Below, piece by piece: positions 1 through 9,075 of a DNA stretch of 64,000 bases. The notes under the pieces were generated by a model. The model was not told where the DNA came from and made no database searches. It saw only the letters and a program-made list of their open reading frames with translations. A program made the position numbers and the translations under genes. The stretch comes from Pantoea agglomerans (GTDB taxonomy: Bacteria; Pseudomonadota; Gammaproteobacteria; Enterobacterales; Enterobacteriaceae): positions 4,023,627 through 4,087,626 of the forward strand of contig NZ_CP083809.1 in the NCBI RefSeq assembly GCF_020149765.1, written 5' to 3'. Within the stretch, counting starts at the first letter, position 1; the number at the start of each line of letters is the position of its first letter.

Positions 1-180
1 GACCGCGCGCTGCGTTCCGGTCATCAAAACTTGCTCTCTGAAGCGCAGCCGGAGATGGAGCGTACGCTGCTGACTACCGCCCTGCGTCATACGCAGGGAC
101 ACAAGCAGGAAGCGGCAAGGCTGCTGGGCTGGGGACGTAATACCCTCACGCGCAAGCTGAAAGAGCTGGGCATGGAGTAA
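1..180 (+). CDS. glnG: Nitrogen regulator NtrC (GlnG), C-terminal end only
   Basis: The window opens inside a frame that reads 59 residues to a TAA stop. It contains the NtrC family's terminal Fis-type helix-turn-helix (QEAARLLGWGRNTLTRKLKE, ending LGME), nearly identical to E. coli NtrC. In the family this domain binds nitrogen-responsive enhancers while the upstream AAA+ module, outside the window, activates sigma-54 RNA polymerase. The neighbours yshB and hemN match the E. coli glnG locus. The gene is cut only by the window edge, and nothing suggests a broken gene. Confidence 0.95.
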   Translation, partial: DRALRSGHQNLLSEAQPEMERTLLTTALRHTQGHKQEAARLLGWGRNTLTRKLKELGME

Positions 181-282
181 CAGGCGATCGGTCAGGGCGA
201 CCTTTACATGAAGCGTCGCCTTGCCCCGCTTTACATGCCGATGCCGTTCAGTATCATACGGGCGGCTATCGGGAGATGAACG

Positions 283-408
283 ATGACAGATGCCTTTCTT
301 CACATGATTTCGCAAAATGCCGCCGCGATCGGCAGCGCCCTCGGCCACTCGCCGCAGGCTGCCTTCGCGACCGTGCTGTGCGCAATTATGGTCACCCTGT
401 TTAACTGA
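283..408 (+). CDS. yshB: Small membrane protein YshB
   Basis: This is a 41-codon ORF with an ATG start preceded by GGGAG. It encodes a short polar N-terminus (MTDAFLHMISQNAA) and then a hydrophobic C-terminal helix (AAFATVLCAIMVTLF). E. coli has the 36-residue single-span protein YshB in the same glnG-hemN gap, with the same architecture (a histidine/serine/proline stretch, then AAVLCAAMIGLF). Identification rests on synteny and this resemblance. YshB is a known small inner-membrane protein whose molecular role I cannot state from sequence. Its stop lies 23 bp from the end of the convergent hemN. Confidence 0.8.
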   Translation: MTDAFLHMISQNAAAIGSALGHSPQAAFATVLCAIMVTLFN

Positions 409-431
409 ACACCGCGCCAGCGCGTTTTCGC

Positions 432-1805
432 CTAAATCACGCGTGAAAACTGCTGCTGGTGCGCCTTCTGGCGCAGATAAACGTCAAAGCACATACAGAT
501 GTTGCGGATCAGCAAACGGCCTGCGCCGGTAACCTGCAAACCGCCCGCGCGCCGCTCCACCAGCCCATCGTCGACCAGCGGCTGCAGCAGGGCTAAATCC
601 TCCGCGAAATAGTCGCAGAAGCGAATCCCGTGCTGCGCTTCGATAGCGCTGAAATCGAGCGAGAAGTTGCAAATAAGCGTCTTGATCACGTCGCGACGCA
701 GGCAATCGTCTGCGGTAAGCGCGACGCCGCGCCAGAGCGCCTCGCCGCGCGTCGCCACCGCGTCGTACCAGCGGTTTAGCTCTTTCTCGTTCTGCGCGTA
801 ACTGTCGCCGATCATGCTGATGGCGGAGACGCCGAGCCCCAGCAGATCGCTGTCGCCCTGCGTGGTATAGCCCTGGAAGTTGCGATGCAGCAGCCCGGCG
901 CGCTGCGCCTGAGCCAGTTCGTCCTGCGGCTTCGCAAAGTGATCCATGCCGATAAATTCATAGCCCTGCTGCGTCAGCGTCGCGATGGTCTGCTGCAAGA
1001 TTTGCAGCTTCTGCTGCGCCGACGGCAGCTCCTGCTCTTTGATTTTACGCTGCGCCGCAAACAGCGCCGGCAGATGTGCGTAGTTGAACACGCTCATGCG
1101 GTCTGGATTAAGCGCTATCACCCGCTGCAGCGTATACGCGAAGCTCTCCGGCGTTTGCAGCGGCAACCCGTAGATAAGATCGATGCTGGTAGAGTGAAAT
1201 CCCTGCTCGCGCGCCCGCGCCATCAGCGCAAAGATCGCCTCTTCATCCTGAACGCGATTCACCCGCTCCTGCACCGCTTTATTAAAGTCCTGCACGCCCA
1301 TACTCAGCCGGTTAAAGCCGAGCTGACGCAGGTGCGAGATGGTATCGGGATCGATTTCGCGCGGATCGACCTCGATCGACATCTCCAGATCCTCCGCCAG
1401 GCTGAAGTGATCCCTTAGCAATGCCACCAGCCGTGAAAGCTGGTCATGGTTGAGAAACGTCGGCGTGCCGCCGCCCCAGTGCAGCTGCGTGACGCGTCGA
1501 TCGCGGAACAGCGGCGCGCGCTGCCGAATCTCCTGCGCCAGCGCGTCGAGATAGCGGTCTGCTTTGTGCAGCTGACGCGTTACAATCTTATTGCAGCCGC
1601 AGAAATAGCAGAGCTTATGGCAGAACGGGATATGCACGTAGAGCGACAGCGGGCGCTCCGGATAGCGCGCCACGGCACGCTGAAAATCCGCCTCGCCGTA
1701 GCTGTCGCTGAATTCAAGCGCAGTGGGGTATGAGGTATAGCGCGGACCGGCGTAGTTGTACTTTTCAATAAGCCGCTGGTCCCAGGAGACAGGTTGCAAA
1801 GACAT
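432..1805 (-). CDS. hemN: Oxygen-independent coproporphyrinogen III oxidase HemN
   Basis: HemN is a radical-SAM enzyme that decarboxylates coproporphyrinogen III to protoporphyrinogen IX in anaerobic heme synthesis in the cytoplasm. The 457-residue product equals the E. coli length. The cluster motif CHKLCYFCGC (CX3CX2C plus the extra Cys of the HemN family) lies at about residues 62-71, followed by the HWGGGTP SAM-binding segment. The start chosen is the ATG giving MSLQPVSWDQ, because GGAAGGAG sits just upstream and it aligns with the E. coli N-terminus. An upstream in-frame start would add 22 residues that overlap the small ORF ending 2 bp before this start. Confidence 0.97.
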   Translation of the reverse strand: MSLQPVSWDQRLIEKYNYAGPRYTSYPTALEFSDSYGEADFQRAVARYPERPLSLYVHIPFCHKLCYFCGCNKIVTRQLHKADRYLDALAQEIRQRAPLFRDRRVTQLHWGGGTPTFLNHDQLSRLVALLRDHFSLAEDLEMSIEVDPREIDPDTISHLRQLGFNRLSMGVQDFNKAVQERVNRVQDEEAIFALMARAREQGFHSTSIDLIYGLPLQTPESFAYTLQRVIALNPDRMSVFNYAHLPALFAAQRKIKEQELPSAQQKLQILQQTIATLTQQGYEFIGMDHFAKPQDELAQAQRAGLLHRNFQGYTTQGDSDLLGLGVSAISMIGDSYAQNEKELNRWYDAVATRGEALWRGVALTADDCLRRDVIKTLICNFSLDFSAIEAQHGIRFCDYFAEDLALLQPLVDDGLVERRAGGLQVTGAGRLLIRNICMCFDVYLRQKAHQQQFSRVI

Positions 1806-1807
1806 GC

Positions 1808-1981
1808 TTACTCCTTCCGGTGACGTCTGAGAGAAGGTCGCGATGCAGAAGAGAGGAAAGGTGGGCGGCACTGAACCCGACGTAAACGAGACTTCAGACG
1901 CGACAGGCGGCGTAGTTTAGCCAATAACCAGATGAGATAACATGTCAGCAGCAGCGCTAAAATTGATCCAGGCCAAAACAT
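1808..1981 (-). CDS. Candidate 57-residue membrane-anchored small protein upstream of hemN
   Basis: An ATG-started frame on the hemN strand ends with TAA two bases before the hemN ATG, so the hemN ribosome-binding site lies inside its last codons. The predicted product begins MFWPGSILALLLTCYLIWLL, a clear single membrane span, and continues as an arginine-rich tail (AKLRRLSRLKSRLRRV) expected to stay in the cytoplasm by the positive-inside rule. An AGG element lies about 11 bases before the start. I recall that some other gammaproteobacteria carry a longer single-span protein (DUF2489) between yihI and hemN. This could be a shortened relative, but that is inference. The low-complexity C-terminal half (SSASRPSLRRHRKE) could also be noncoding. 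No function is assigned. Confidence 0.5.
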   Translation of the reverse strand: MFWPGSILALLLTCYLIWLLAKLRRLSRLKSRLRRVQCRPPFLSSASRPSLRRHRKE

Positions 1982-2035
1982 AACGATTTACCTGTCTGGC
2001 GCGGCATGCGCCGGAACGCATGCCGATCAAAAAAC

Positions 2036-2554
2036 TCAGTTGCCTTTCAGCAGGCGATACATATCTTCTTCTGCCTGCTCGTCGTCCGCCTCATCATCCA
2101 TGTTGATGCCGAGCTGCTCCATCAGTTCATCGATGCGGTCCAGGGTTTCATCCAGCCAGGCCTGCTCTTCCGCTGACAGCGTATCGCCGCTCTCCATGCG
2201 ATCCAGCAGCGCGTCGAGACGCTCGCTGTTTTCCAGCTGTGCCAGTTCCTCTTCCGGGCTAAGGCGCACTTTTTTCGCAGCCGGCTTCGCCGCTTTTTTT
2301 ACCGGCGAGCTTACCGTTGCGCCATCCGCCACCAGCGGGATCGGCTTTTTACTGCCGATGCGCGGATCTTTGGCTTTGCTGCCCTGGCCAGATTTTTCTG
2401 CGCTGGCAGCAGGATTGGCGCGGCTGCCAGATGCGTTGCCGCGATGCTTTTTGTCACGCTTGCGATCGCGTGCGGCCGCATTGAGTTCTTCGCGCGATTT
2501 GCGCTTTGTTTTGCTTGCCGGTTTAGCGTGCGCGCCGCGTACAGGTTGCTTCAT
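2036..2554 (-). CDS. yihI: Der GTPase-activating protein YihI
   Basis: YihI is the GAP-like partner of the ribosome-assembly GTPase Der (EngA). The product (172 residues from the chosen start) has the family layout: a basic, lysine/arginine-rich disordered N-terminus with the conserved [16 protein letters not shown] and [12 protein letters not shown] segments, then an acidic helical C-terminal half ([31 protein letters not shown]) ending in MYRLLKGN. The ATG giving [11 protein letters not shown] is preferred over an in-frame GTG five codons upstream because it matches the E. coli N-terminus; neither has a strong Shine-Dalgarno. CsrC lies upstream, as in E. coli. Confidence 0.93.
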   Translation of the reverse strand: MKQPVRGAHAKPASKTKRKSREELNAAARDRKRDKKHRGNASGSRANPAASAEKSGQGSKAKDPRIGSKKPIPLVADGATVSSPVKKAAKPAAKKVRLSPEEELAQLENSERLDALLDRMESGDTLSAEEQAWLDETLDRIDELMEQLGINMDDEADDEQAEEDMYRLLKGN

Positions 2555-2714
2555 GATGTTAGGTCTCACTGTTTTAATCAGTATCAGTATAACCCTCTCA
2601 CTCCTGACGCTACTTTTTTGTCGGCGATGCGCACCTTAATGTACGTATCCTCTTCTCAAGCTCGTCTGACACTAGAGGGAACAGAATTGCGGCGAAATCT
2701 AGCAGAAAGCGGAC

Positions 2715-2748
2715 AAAGAAAAAAGGCGACAGCCTAATGCTGTCGCCT
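2715..2748 (-). terminator. Rho-independent terminator of csrC
   Basis: An 8-bp perfect stem (2725-2732 with 2740-2747) has a 7-base loop and is followed on the minus strand by TTTTTTCTTTG. Confidence 0.9.
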
Positions 2749-3030
2749 TATTTCGCACCTTCCGCAGAAGGAATCATATTTTTAATCCCTTTTGGCTCGC
2801 AACGTCCCGGTCGATCCCGCGCCTGCTCAACTCCTGAGCGAATCCCTGTCCCTGTCCGGTCTGCTATCCCTGACCGTATCCTTTCCTTTGCTCGCGGTCG
2901 TCCCGACGCTCCTGAGCACATCATCCTGATGGGTGCTGCCCTGCACTGCCCAATAATGTAGACCAACCTGCGGAACCCACAACCTGACATCTGCGTTATT
3001 TGCGCATTTAAACGGCTCCATATCTTCAAG
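2719..3030 (-). ncRNA. csrC: CsrC small RNA, antagonist of CsrA
   Basis: The gap between yihI and engB is where E. coli encodes CsrC, and the strand agrees. Read on the minus strand, the region from about 2960 to 2760 holds fourteen GGA trinucleotides, mostly as AGGA, GGGA or CAGGG, the hallmark of RNAs that sequester the translational regulator CsrA. It ends in the hairpin GGCGACAG-loop-CTGTCGCC followed by six U, the same stem as the E. coli CsrC terminator. The 5' end is estimated from a TATAAT on the minus strand at 3042-3037, giving about 312 nt against 245 in E. coli. The true 5' end may be up to 70 nt shorter. Confidence 0.85.
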
Positions 3031-3036
3031 CCATTG

Positions 3037-3042
3037 ATTATA
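3037..3042 (-). promoter_or_regulatory. -10 element of the csrC promoter
   Basis: A perfect TATAAT lies on the minus strand in an AT-rich stretch. No -35 hexamer at 16-18 bp is good: TTGAAA is present but only 12 bp away. This fits a promoter that needs an activator, as csr RNA promoters do. Confidence 0.5.
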
Positions 3043-3095
3043 ATGATTTTAAATTTTCAAATTTTTTAATAAAAGCAGTAATCACTGGCAGCTTT

Positions 3096-3113
3096 TATAG
3101 CTGATATCTTACA
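3096..3113. promoter_or_regulatory. Possible UvrY (GacA-type) site upstream of csrC
   Basis: TATAGC-TGATAT-CTTACA resembles the GacA/UvrY inverted repeat TGTAAG-N6-CTTACA: one half-site is perfect and the other matches 3 of 6. It is centred about 75 bp upstream of the inferred csrC start, a usual distance for such boxes. Confidence 0.4.
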
Positions 3114-3202
3114 AAAGCCAGCCGATCGATGCTGTCGGGCACTTTTGCGCCATAACGCGTATAATCAGCGCCAATGCCCGCATTCGTCTCTGGAGTTAAA
3201 CT

Positions 3203-3835
3203 TTGTCTGCACTGAATTATCACGTTACCCACTTTATCCTCAGCGCCCCCGATATCCGTCATTTGCCAGCCGATACCGGTATTGAGGTCGCCTTCGCCGG
3301 GCGCTCTAATGCGGGTAAATCCAGCGCGCTGAACACGCTGACTAACCAAAAAAGCCTGGCGCGCACCAGTAAAACCCCAGGGCGCACCCAGCTGATCAAC
3401 CTGTTTGAAGTCGCTGACGGCAAACGCCTGGTGGATTTGCCCGGCTACGGCTATGCCGAAGTACCGGAAGAGATGAAGCGCAAATGGCAGCGCGCGCTGG
3501 GTGAATATCTGCAGAAGCGCGAAGCGCTAAAAGGCCTGGTGGTACTGATGGATATCCGTCATCCGTTAAAAGATCTCGACCAGCAGATGATCCAGTGGGC
3601 GGTAGAGAGCGGCATCCCGGTGATGGTGCTGCTGACGAAGGCGGATAAGCTCGCCTCCGGCGCGCGCAAGGCGCAGCTCAATATGGTGCGCGAAGCTGCA
3701 TTGGCCTTTATGGGCGATGTGCAGGTGGAGATGTTCTCCTCCCTGAAAAAGATGGGCGTCGACAAGCTGCGTCAGAAACTGGATATCTGGTTTAACGAAC
3801 TGGCGCCTGCGCAGGACGACTCCGCTGAGGCGTAA
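3203..3835 (+). CDS. engB: Ribosome-biogenesis GTPase EngB (YihA/YsxC)
   Basis: EngB is an essential GTP-binding protein acting late in 50S subunit assembly. It is 210 residues, as in E. coli. The G1 P-loop GRSNAGKSS is at residues 33-41, TPGRTQ forms the switch I (G2) region, DLPGYG is G3 and TKAD is G4. Translation appears to start at TTG, since no upstream ATG fits; TGGAG lies 8 bases before it and the protein aligns from that codon with the E. coli N-terminus. It is transcribed divergently from csrC and convergently with spf. Confidence 0.97.
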   Translation: MSALNYHVTHFILSAPDIRHLPADTGIEVAFAGRSNAGKSSALNTLTNQKSLARTSKTPGRTQLINLFEVADGKRLVDLPGYGYAEVPEEMKRKWQRALGEYLQKREALKGLVVLMDIRHPLKDLDQQMIQWAVESGIPVMVLLTKADKLASGARKAQLNMVREAALAFMGDVQVEMFSSLKKMGVDKLRQKLDIWFNELAPAQDDSAEA

Positions 3836-3863
3836 GGCATCGGCAGGTCTGGCAAAAGCCCAA

Positions 3864-3970
3864 TAAAAAACGCCCCAGTCATAAATGACTGGGGCGGCTA
3901 ATATTCAGCCAAATCCGATTACGTGAAGTAAAAGGTCTGAAAGATAGAACATCTTACCTCTGTACCCTAC
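3864..3970 (-). ncRNA. spf: Spot 42 small RNA
   Basis: The minus strand starts GTAGGGTACAGAGGTAAGAT and continues almost base for base as E. coli Spot 42, ending in the terminator CGCCCCAGTC-loop-GACTGGGGCG plus six U. The length is 107 nt (109 in E. coli). Spot 42 pairs through Hfq with mRNAs of secondary carbon metabolism such as galK and is repressed by CRP-cAMP in E. coli. It lies between polA and engB, as in E. coli. Confidence 0.97.
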
Positions 3971-3977
3971 GCCTCGA

Positions 3978-4005
3978 ACTTTACCTGATTTTTTCTGACG
4001 GACAA
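3978..4005 (-). promoter_or_regulatory. spf promoter
   Basis: TTGTCC, a 16-bp spacer and TAAAGT place the start 8 bases downstream, exactly at the Spot 42 5' end. A TGTGA half-site lies upstream near 4061, but the second CRP half is poor. Confidence 0.75.
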
Positions 4006-4225
4006 AGGGTTTTTTGTAGTTAGCTTTCATCAAACGACATGATTTTTCATGTGTTCGTCACAAAAATCGCTTCTGACTGTAGTTTAATTACCAAAAAAAT
4101 GCTTAACCGAGAAGCAGTTAGAAACTGCGCGCTTTTCTCTCACGCTGAATCGGTTAAACAAACTTTTTTCTTATATCCAGATCGGGCTGGAGACGAAGAT
4201 TAGTCGCCAGCCTGAGCGATCTCAA

Positions 4226-7012
4226 TCAGTGCGCCTCATCCCAGTTTTCGCCGACGCCAACCTCAACCTGCAGCGGTACGTCCAGCTTCATGCTGCCTTC
4301 CATCAGCGCGCGGATCTGCTGGCTGGCGGACTCCACCGCATCGCCCTGCACTTCAAACACCAGTTCATCGTGCACCTGCATGATCATTCTGACCGCGCCG
4401 TCGTTGCTCTGCTGCAGCCAGTCGTCCACCGCAATCATTGCGCGCTTAATGATATCCGCCGCCGTGCCCTGCATTGGCGCGTTGATAGCCGCGCGTTCAG
4501 CGGCTTTACGTCGGATAGCGTTGCTGGACTTAATGTCCGGCAGCCACAGGCGCCGCCCGTCCAGCGTTTCAACATAGCCTTTGCTGGCCGCCAGCTCGCG
4601 CGTGTTTTCCATGTAGCGCAGCACGCCGGGATAGCGTTCAAAATAGAGATCCATATAGCGCTTCGCTTCGCCCGCGCCGATATTGAGCTGGCGCGACAGG
4701 CCAAAGGCGCTCATGCCGTAAATCAGGCCGAAGTTGATCGCCTTAGCGCTGCGGCGCTGTTCGCCGCTTACCTTATCCAGCGCAACGCCAAAGACTTCTG
4801 CGGCGGTCGCGCGGTGAATGTCTTCACCGTGCGCGAAGGCGTCCAGCAGCCCCTTGTCCTGCGACAGATGCGCCATGATGCGCAGCTCGATTTGCGAGTA
4901 GTCCGCCGCGACGATGCGGTTGCCTTTGCCAGCGATAAACGCCTGACGGATGCGGCGGCCCTCGTCATTGCGCACCGGAATGTTCTGTAGATTAGGATCG
5001 GTAGAGGAGAGTCGACCTGTTGCAGTGACCGCCTGGTGATAGGAGGTATGGACACGGCCGGTAAGCGGGTTGATCATCTGCGGCAGCTTATCGGTGTAGG
5101 TAGACTTGAGCTTCGACAGGCCGCGATGTTCGAGAATGACTTTCGGCAGCGGGTAATCGAGCGCCAGCTCGGCCAGCACCTCTTCGCTGGTAGAAGGCGC
5201 GCCGCCCGGCGTTTTCTTGGTCGGCTTGATGCCCTGCTTTTCAAACAGAATGGTCTGCAGCTGCTTGGTAGAGGAGAGATTAAAAGGCTCGCCCGCCAGC
5301 TCATGCGCCTTCTGCTCCAGCTCCGCCAGCCTGAGCGTCAGCTCTTTGGAGTGCTGCGCCAGGATGTTCTGATCGATAAGCACGCCGTTACGTTCGATGC
5401 GTGAGATCACCGTAACCAGCGGCATTTCAATTTCTTCAAAGACGTGCTTCGGCCCCGCCTCTTTTTCCAGCTCCGCCCACATTTTCAGGTGCAGCTGTAG
5501 CGTGACGTCGGCATCTTCCGCCGCGTAGTGCGCCGCCTGCTCCAGCGCGATTTGGTTAAACGTCAGCTGGTTTTTCCCCTTGCCGGCGATCTCTTCGAAT
5601 GTCACGGTTTTATGATTTAGCCAGCGCGCCGACAGGCTGTCCATATCGTGCTTGCCCACCACGCTGTTAAGAATATAGGACTCAAGCATGGTATCGAACT
5701 TAATGCCGGCCAGCTCGATATCGTAGTTTTTCAGAACGCCGCGGTCGTACTTCAGATTTTGACCCACCTTCAGCGCGCTGCCGTCCTCAAGGATCGGCTT
5801 GAGCTGCGCCAGCACTTCGCGGCGATCGAGCTGATCTGGCGCATCAAGATAGTCATGGCCTACCGGCAGATAGGCTGCCTCGCCCGGCGCGACGGCCAGC
5901 GCGATGCCGACGATGTTGGCGCTGAGGGTATCAAGCGAGTCGGTTTCAAGATCAAAAGCAAACAGATCGCTCTGTTTGAGCTTCTCCAGCCACGCGTCTA
6001 ACGTCGCCTGATCGAGAATAGTAACGTAGCCGTCAGAGGCGAGCACGCTGGTCGCCTCTGGCTTAACAGGCGCCTCATCCGGCAGCGCCTGCTGCGCTTT
6101 CAGATTGCTCTTTTTGCCCTGCAGCCATTTGCCATCCTGCAGATCGGCCAGCCAGCGTTTAAATTCGTAACGGCTGAATAACGCCTGCAGAGCGGCGACG
6201 TCCGGCTCGGCAACCGTCAGCTCGCTGCAGCTAAGCTCAAGCTCGACATCGGTTTTAATGGTGGCAAGCTGATAAGAGAGGAAGGCGACCTCGCGGTTTT
6301 GCTCCAGCTTCGCCGCCATGGTTTTTGCACCACGAAAAGAAAGCTCTGCGACCTTATCCAGATTGTCATAAATCGACTGCATGCCGCCCAGTCCCTGCAG
6401 CAGCGCCTGCGCGGTTTTCTCACCAACGCCCGGCACGCCAGGAATGTTATCCGAGCTGTCACCCATCATCGCCAGAAAGTCGATAATCAGCGCTGGCGGC
6501 ACGCCATACTTCTGCTCCACCTCTTCAGGGCCGAGAATGGTGTTGGTCATGGTGTTGATCAGGGTGATATTGGGCGTTACCAGCTGCGCCATATCTTTAT
6601 CGCCGGTGCTGATAAGCACGGGACGGCCCTCTTTCTCCGCCTGCAGCGCCAGCGTACCGATTACGTCGTCCGCCTCGACGCCGCTTACCGCCAGCAGCGG
6701 CAGGCCCATCGCCTTCACCATTTCGTGCAGCGGCGCAGTTTGCGAGCGCAGATCGTCCGGCATCGGCGGGCGATGCGACTTGTAATGCTCGAACAGCTCA
6801 TCCCTGAAGGTTTTGCCTTTGGCATCAAAGACCACGGCAACGTGGCTTGGATTATATTGCGCCAGCAGACTCTTCAGCATGTTCAGCACGCCATACATAG
6901 CGCCGGTAGGCTCGCCCGCGCTGTTAGTAAGCGGCGGAAACGCATGGTAAGCGCGGTAAAGGTAGGATGAGCCATCAACCAGAATCAGGGGATTTTCTGC
7001 AATTTGCGCCAT
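4226..7012 (-). CDS. polA: DNA polymerase I
   Basis: PolA fills gaps and removes RNA primers during lagging-strand maturation and repair. The 928 residues equal the E. coli length. In order: a 5'-3' exonuclease domain (residues 1 to about 300, with [15 protein letters not shown] at the start), a 3'-5' proofreading domain (D354 and E356 in [11 protein letters not shown]) and the polymerase domain with motif A (ADYSQIELR), motif B ([14 protein letters not shown]) and motif C (QVHDELVFE). The residue between the two exonuclease carboxylates is Leu, where E. coli has Thr. The yihF and yihG genes that separate polA from dsbA in E. coli are absent. Confidence 0.98.
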   Translation of the reverse strand: MAQIAENPLILVDGSSYLYRAYHAFPPLTNSAGEPTGAMYGVLNMLKSLLAQYNPSHVAVVFDAKGKTFRDELFEHYKSHRPPMPDDLRSQTAPLHEMVKAMGLPLLAVSGVEADDVIGTLALQAEKEGRPVLISTGDKDMAQLVTPNITLINTMTNTILGPEEVEQKYGVPPALIIDFLAMMGDSSDNIPGVPGVGEKTAQALLQGLGGMQSIYDNLDKVAELSFRGAKTMAAKLEQNREVAFLSYQLATIKTDVELELSCSELTVAEPDVAALQALFSRYEFKRWLADLQDGKWLQGKKSNLKAQQALPDEAPVKPEATSVLASDGYVTILDQATLDAWLEKLKQSDLFAFDLETDSLDTLSANIVGIALAVAPGEAAYLPVGHDYLDAPDQLDRREVLAQLKPILEDGSALKVGQNLKYDRGVLKNYDIELAGIKFDTMLESYILNSVVGKHDMDSLSARWLNHKTVTFEEIAGKGKNQLTFNQIALEQAAHYAAEDADVTLQLHLKMWAELEKEAGPKHVFEEIEMPLVTVISRIERNGVLIDQNILAQHSKELTLRLAELEQKAHELAGEPFNLSSTKQLQTILFEKQGIKPTKKTPGGAPSTSEEVLAELALDYPLPKVILEHRGLSKLKSTYTDKLPQMINPLTGRVHTSYHQAVTATGRLSSTDPNLQNIPVRNDEGRRIRQAFIAGKGNRIVAADYSQIELRIMAHLSQDKGLLDAFAHGEDIHRATAAEVFGVALDKVSGEQRRSAKAINFGLIYGMSAFGLSRQLNIGAGEAKRYMDLYFERYPGVLRYMENTRELAASKGYVETLDGRRLWLPDIKSSNAIRRKAAERAAINAPMQGTAADIIKRAMIAVDDWLQQSNDGAVRMIMQVHDELVFEVQGDAVESASQQIRALMEGSMKLDVPLQVEVGVGENWDEAH

Positions 7013-7141
7013 AAGTCTGTGTAATCTTCGTTGCCAGGGATTGGACTATAAGGATGCCACAGCTTGAGCAGAATGTTGAACGCAGGGCGTCTGTGCTGCG
7101 ATTTTTTCACGCTTTTCCAGCGTGGATCGCAAGGATCTTTC

Positions 7142-7150
7142 TGTGGATAA
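7142..7150. promoter_or_regulatory. DnaA box upstream of polA
   Basis: TGTGGATAA is a perfect match (reverse complement TTATCCACA) 130 bp upstream of polA. Stimulation of polA by DnaA has been reported in E. coli, so the site is probably functional. Confidence 0.6.
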
Positions 7151-7283
7151 CTTTGTGCGCAAAAATCATAACGTATTGCTGGCCGCGCTATAAAATGCCG
7201 GCTTGATTTATAAAGTCATTTTAAATCAGTAGCTTAATTTATTGCTGTGACAGGGTGTGCCTTTCTGCACAGGCAGTGGCTTA

Positions 7284-7292
7284 TGTGGATAT
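7284..7292. promoter_or_regulatory. Second, one-mismatch DnaA box in the polA-dsbA gap
   Basis: TGTGGATAT differs from the DnaA consensus at one base and has the same orientation as the perfect box 140 bp away. The rest of the 377-bp gap (7013-7389) is AT-rich and shows no ORF. Confidence 0.4.
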
Positions 7293-7342
7293 TAAATTAG
7301 AAAGGACGCAGATGGACTATTTTGCTAAATGATTTCAACTAT

Positions 7343-7370
7343 AAAAAAACGCCGACAGTGTCGGCGTTTT
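7343..7370 (-). terminator. Terminator of the srkA-dsbA unit
   Basis: A 9-bp perfect stem AACGCCGAC/GTCGGCGTT with a 3-base loop is followed on the minus strand by a run of T. Confidence 0.9.
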
Positions 7371-7389
7371 CAGGCGTAAGACGCGTTTA

Positions 7390-8019
7390 TTATTTCTGGC
7401 TGACCAGGAATTTCACCACGTTGGCGTAGTCCGCGACAAAGTTATCTTTGGAGCTGGTGTCGAGGCCGCCGTTGTTGACCATATATTTGCCGTTGATAAA
7501 CATCGCCGGCACGCCGCGCAGATCGAGGTCAGAAGCGGCTTTTTGCTGCTGCGCAACCAGCGCTTTCACAGCAAAGCTGTTCCAGGCGGCGTCATATTCC
7601 TGTGAAGAAATGCCCGCCGCGTTAATAAAGGCGGCTTTCAGGCTCGCGGCATCGGTAATGGTCTGCGTTTTTTGAATGCCGTCGAAAAGCGGCGCGGTCA
7701 CTTTATCCTCGACGCCCAGCGCCATTGCGACCGCCCATGCTTGCGTCACAACCGGACCGAAATCGCCGCCTAAAAAGTCGACGTGATAGCTAACCAGTTT
7801 GGTGTCAGCAGGCAGATTCTTTTTCACAGCCTCGCCAACATGGTAAATACGCTCGAACTGATAGCAGTGCGGGCAAAAGAAGGAGAAGAACTCCAGCACC
7901 TGCGGTTCGCCAGCAACCGGTTTCGGCAGGCTGACATATTGCTGACCATCGGTAAACTGGGCAGCAGAGGCGCTGAACGCCAGCATTAAACCAACCAGCG
8001 CAAACCAAATTTTCTTCAT
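7390..8019 (-). CDS. dsbA: Periplasmic thiol:disulfide oxidoreductase DsbA
   Basis: DsbA donates disulfide bonds to proteins entering the periplasm and is re-oxidised by the membrane protein DsbB. The 209-residue precursor has a signal peptide ([19 protein letters not shown], cleaved before AQF), the thioredoxin-fold active site FCPHCYQFE at about residues 48-56 and the cis-proline loop RGVPAMF. It lies 27 bp downstream of srkA, and co-transcription of these two genes (rdoA-dsbA) is established in E. coli. A strong terminator follows. Confidence 0.98.
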   Translation of the reverse strand: MKKIWFALVGLMLAFSASAAQFTDGQQYVSLPKPVAGEPQVLEFFSFFCPHCYQFERIYHVGEAVKKNLPADTKLVSYHVDFLGGDFGPVVTQAWAVAMALGVEDKVTAPLFDGIQKTQTITDAASLKAAFINAAGISSQEYDAAWNSFAVKALVAQQQKAASDLDLRGVPAMFINGKYMVNNGGLDTSSKDNFVADYANVVKFLVSQK

Positions 8020-8046
8020 TGTGCAAAATTCTCCTGACTTCTTTAT

Positions 8047-9030
8047 TTAAAATTGCGGGGTCAGCTGTAGCGGTGGTTCCTGCAACAGCTTCTCCTGCTC
8101 GGTAAATTGCGAAATCTGTCTGCGCCAGAAATCCTCATCCGTCATCCATGGAAACGCTCGTGGGAAAGCGGGATCCTGCCAGCGGCGCGCAACCCAGGCC
8201 AGATAATAAACCATGCGCATGGCGCGTAAAGGCTCAATCAGTGACAATTCATTAATATCAAAATCACTGAACTCAGTATAAGCCTCCAGCAGAATATCCC
8301 ACTGGATGCGCTGCTCCTGCTGATCGCCGTTGATCAGCATCCAGAGATCCTGCACCGCCGGCCCGTTACGCGCATCGTCGAGATCGACAAAGAGCGGCCC
8401 GTCGCGCCACAGAATATTGCCTGGATGGCAATCGCCATGAAGGCGCAGCGGCTGCCAGCTGTGATGCCAGCGCTGCTCAAGAGCAACGCCAAGCTTATCG
8501 ATGGCCTGCAATAGCGCTGGCTTCAGGGAAGCGGGCACCAGAGCGTTGCTCGCCAGTTCGGCGCGCGGCTGATGCAGATACTCCTCTAACCCCATCGTAG
8601 GGCGATGCTCAAAGCGCTGCTTGCGCCCGGTCTGGTGTATGCGCCCCAGAAAGCGGCCGACCCACTCCAGGTGCTCATCATTGTCAGTTTCATACTGACG
8701 GCCGCCAAGACTGGGAAATACGGTGAACAAGAAGCCCGCGTGGGTATGCAGCGTTTTTCCCTGCAGCAGCAGAGGAGCGGCAACCGGCACCTCATCCGTC
8801 TGCAGATCGCGCGTGAAGCGATGCTCTTCTTCAATCTGCGCCGCGCTCCAGCGCTGCGGGCGATAAAACTTCACCACGTAGCGATGCCGCTCTTCATCAC
8901 TAAACTGGTAGACGCGGTTTTCATAACTGTTGAGCGCGGTTAATCCAGACTCAACCCGGAGTCCTGTTTCCCATAGCGCATCAAGAATGGCGTCAGGGTT
9001 AAGCGTCTGGAAGTTAAAAGCGGCATCCAT
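8047..9030 (-). CDS. srkA: Stress response Ser/Thr kinase SrkA (RdoA/YihE)
   Basis: SrkA is a cytoplasmic protein kinase of the aminoglycoside-phosphotransferase fold that opposes stress-induced death signalling downstream of the Cpx envelope response. It has 327 residues (328 in E. coli). The phosphate-transfer loop LHGDCHPGNILW (catalytic Asp near residue 200) and the metal-binding segment FVDLDDARNGP are intact. It sits between yihD and dsbA, all on one strand, as in E. coli. Its ATG lies 45 bp after the yihD stop. Confidence 0.96.
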   Translation of the reverse strand: MDAAFNFQTLNPDAILDALWETGLRVESGLTALNSYENRVYQFSDEERHRYVVKFYRPQRWSAAQIEEEHRFTRDLQTDEVPVAAPLLLQGKTLHTHAGFLFTVFPSLGGRQYETDNDEHLEWVGRFLGRIHQTGRKQRFEHRPTMGLEEYLHQPRAELASNALVPASLKPALLQAIDKLGVALEQRWHHSWQPLRLHGDCHPGNILWRDGPLFVDLDDARNGPAVQDLWMLINGDQQEQRIQWDILLEAYTEFSDFDINELSLIEPLRAMRMVYYLAWVARRWQDPAFPRAFPWMTDEDFWRRQISQFTEQEKLLQEPPLQLTPQF

Positions 9031-9075
9031 AGGATTATCCGTTACTGTCTTTACTGGAAGCCGCCAAGCATAGCA

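Noticed and set aside
413..428. Possible terminator between yshB and hemN (CGCG-CCAG-CGCG then TTTT)
   Set aside because: The stem is only 4 bp, too weak to support a terminator call.
4045..4066. CRP site upstream of spf
   Set aside because: One TGTGA half-site exists, but the partner half is poor, so it is not listed as a site although CRP control of spf is known in E. coli.
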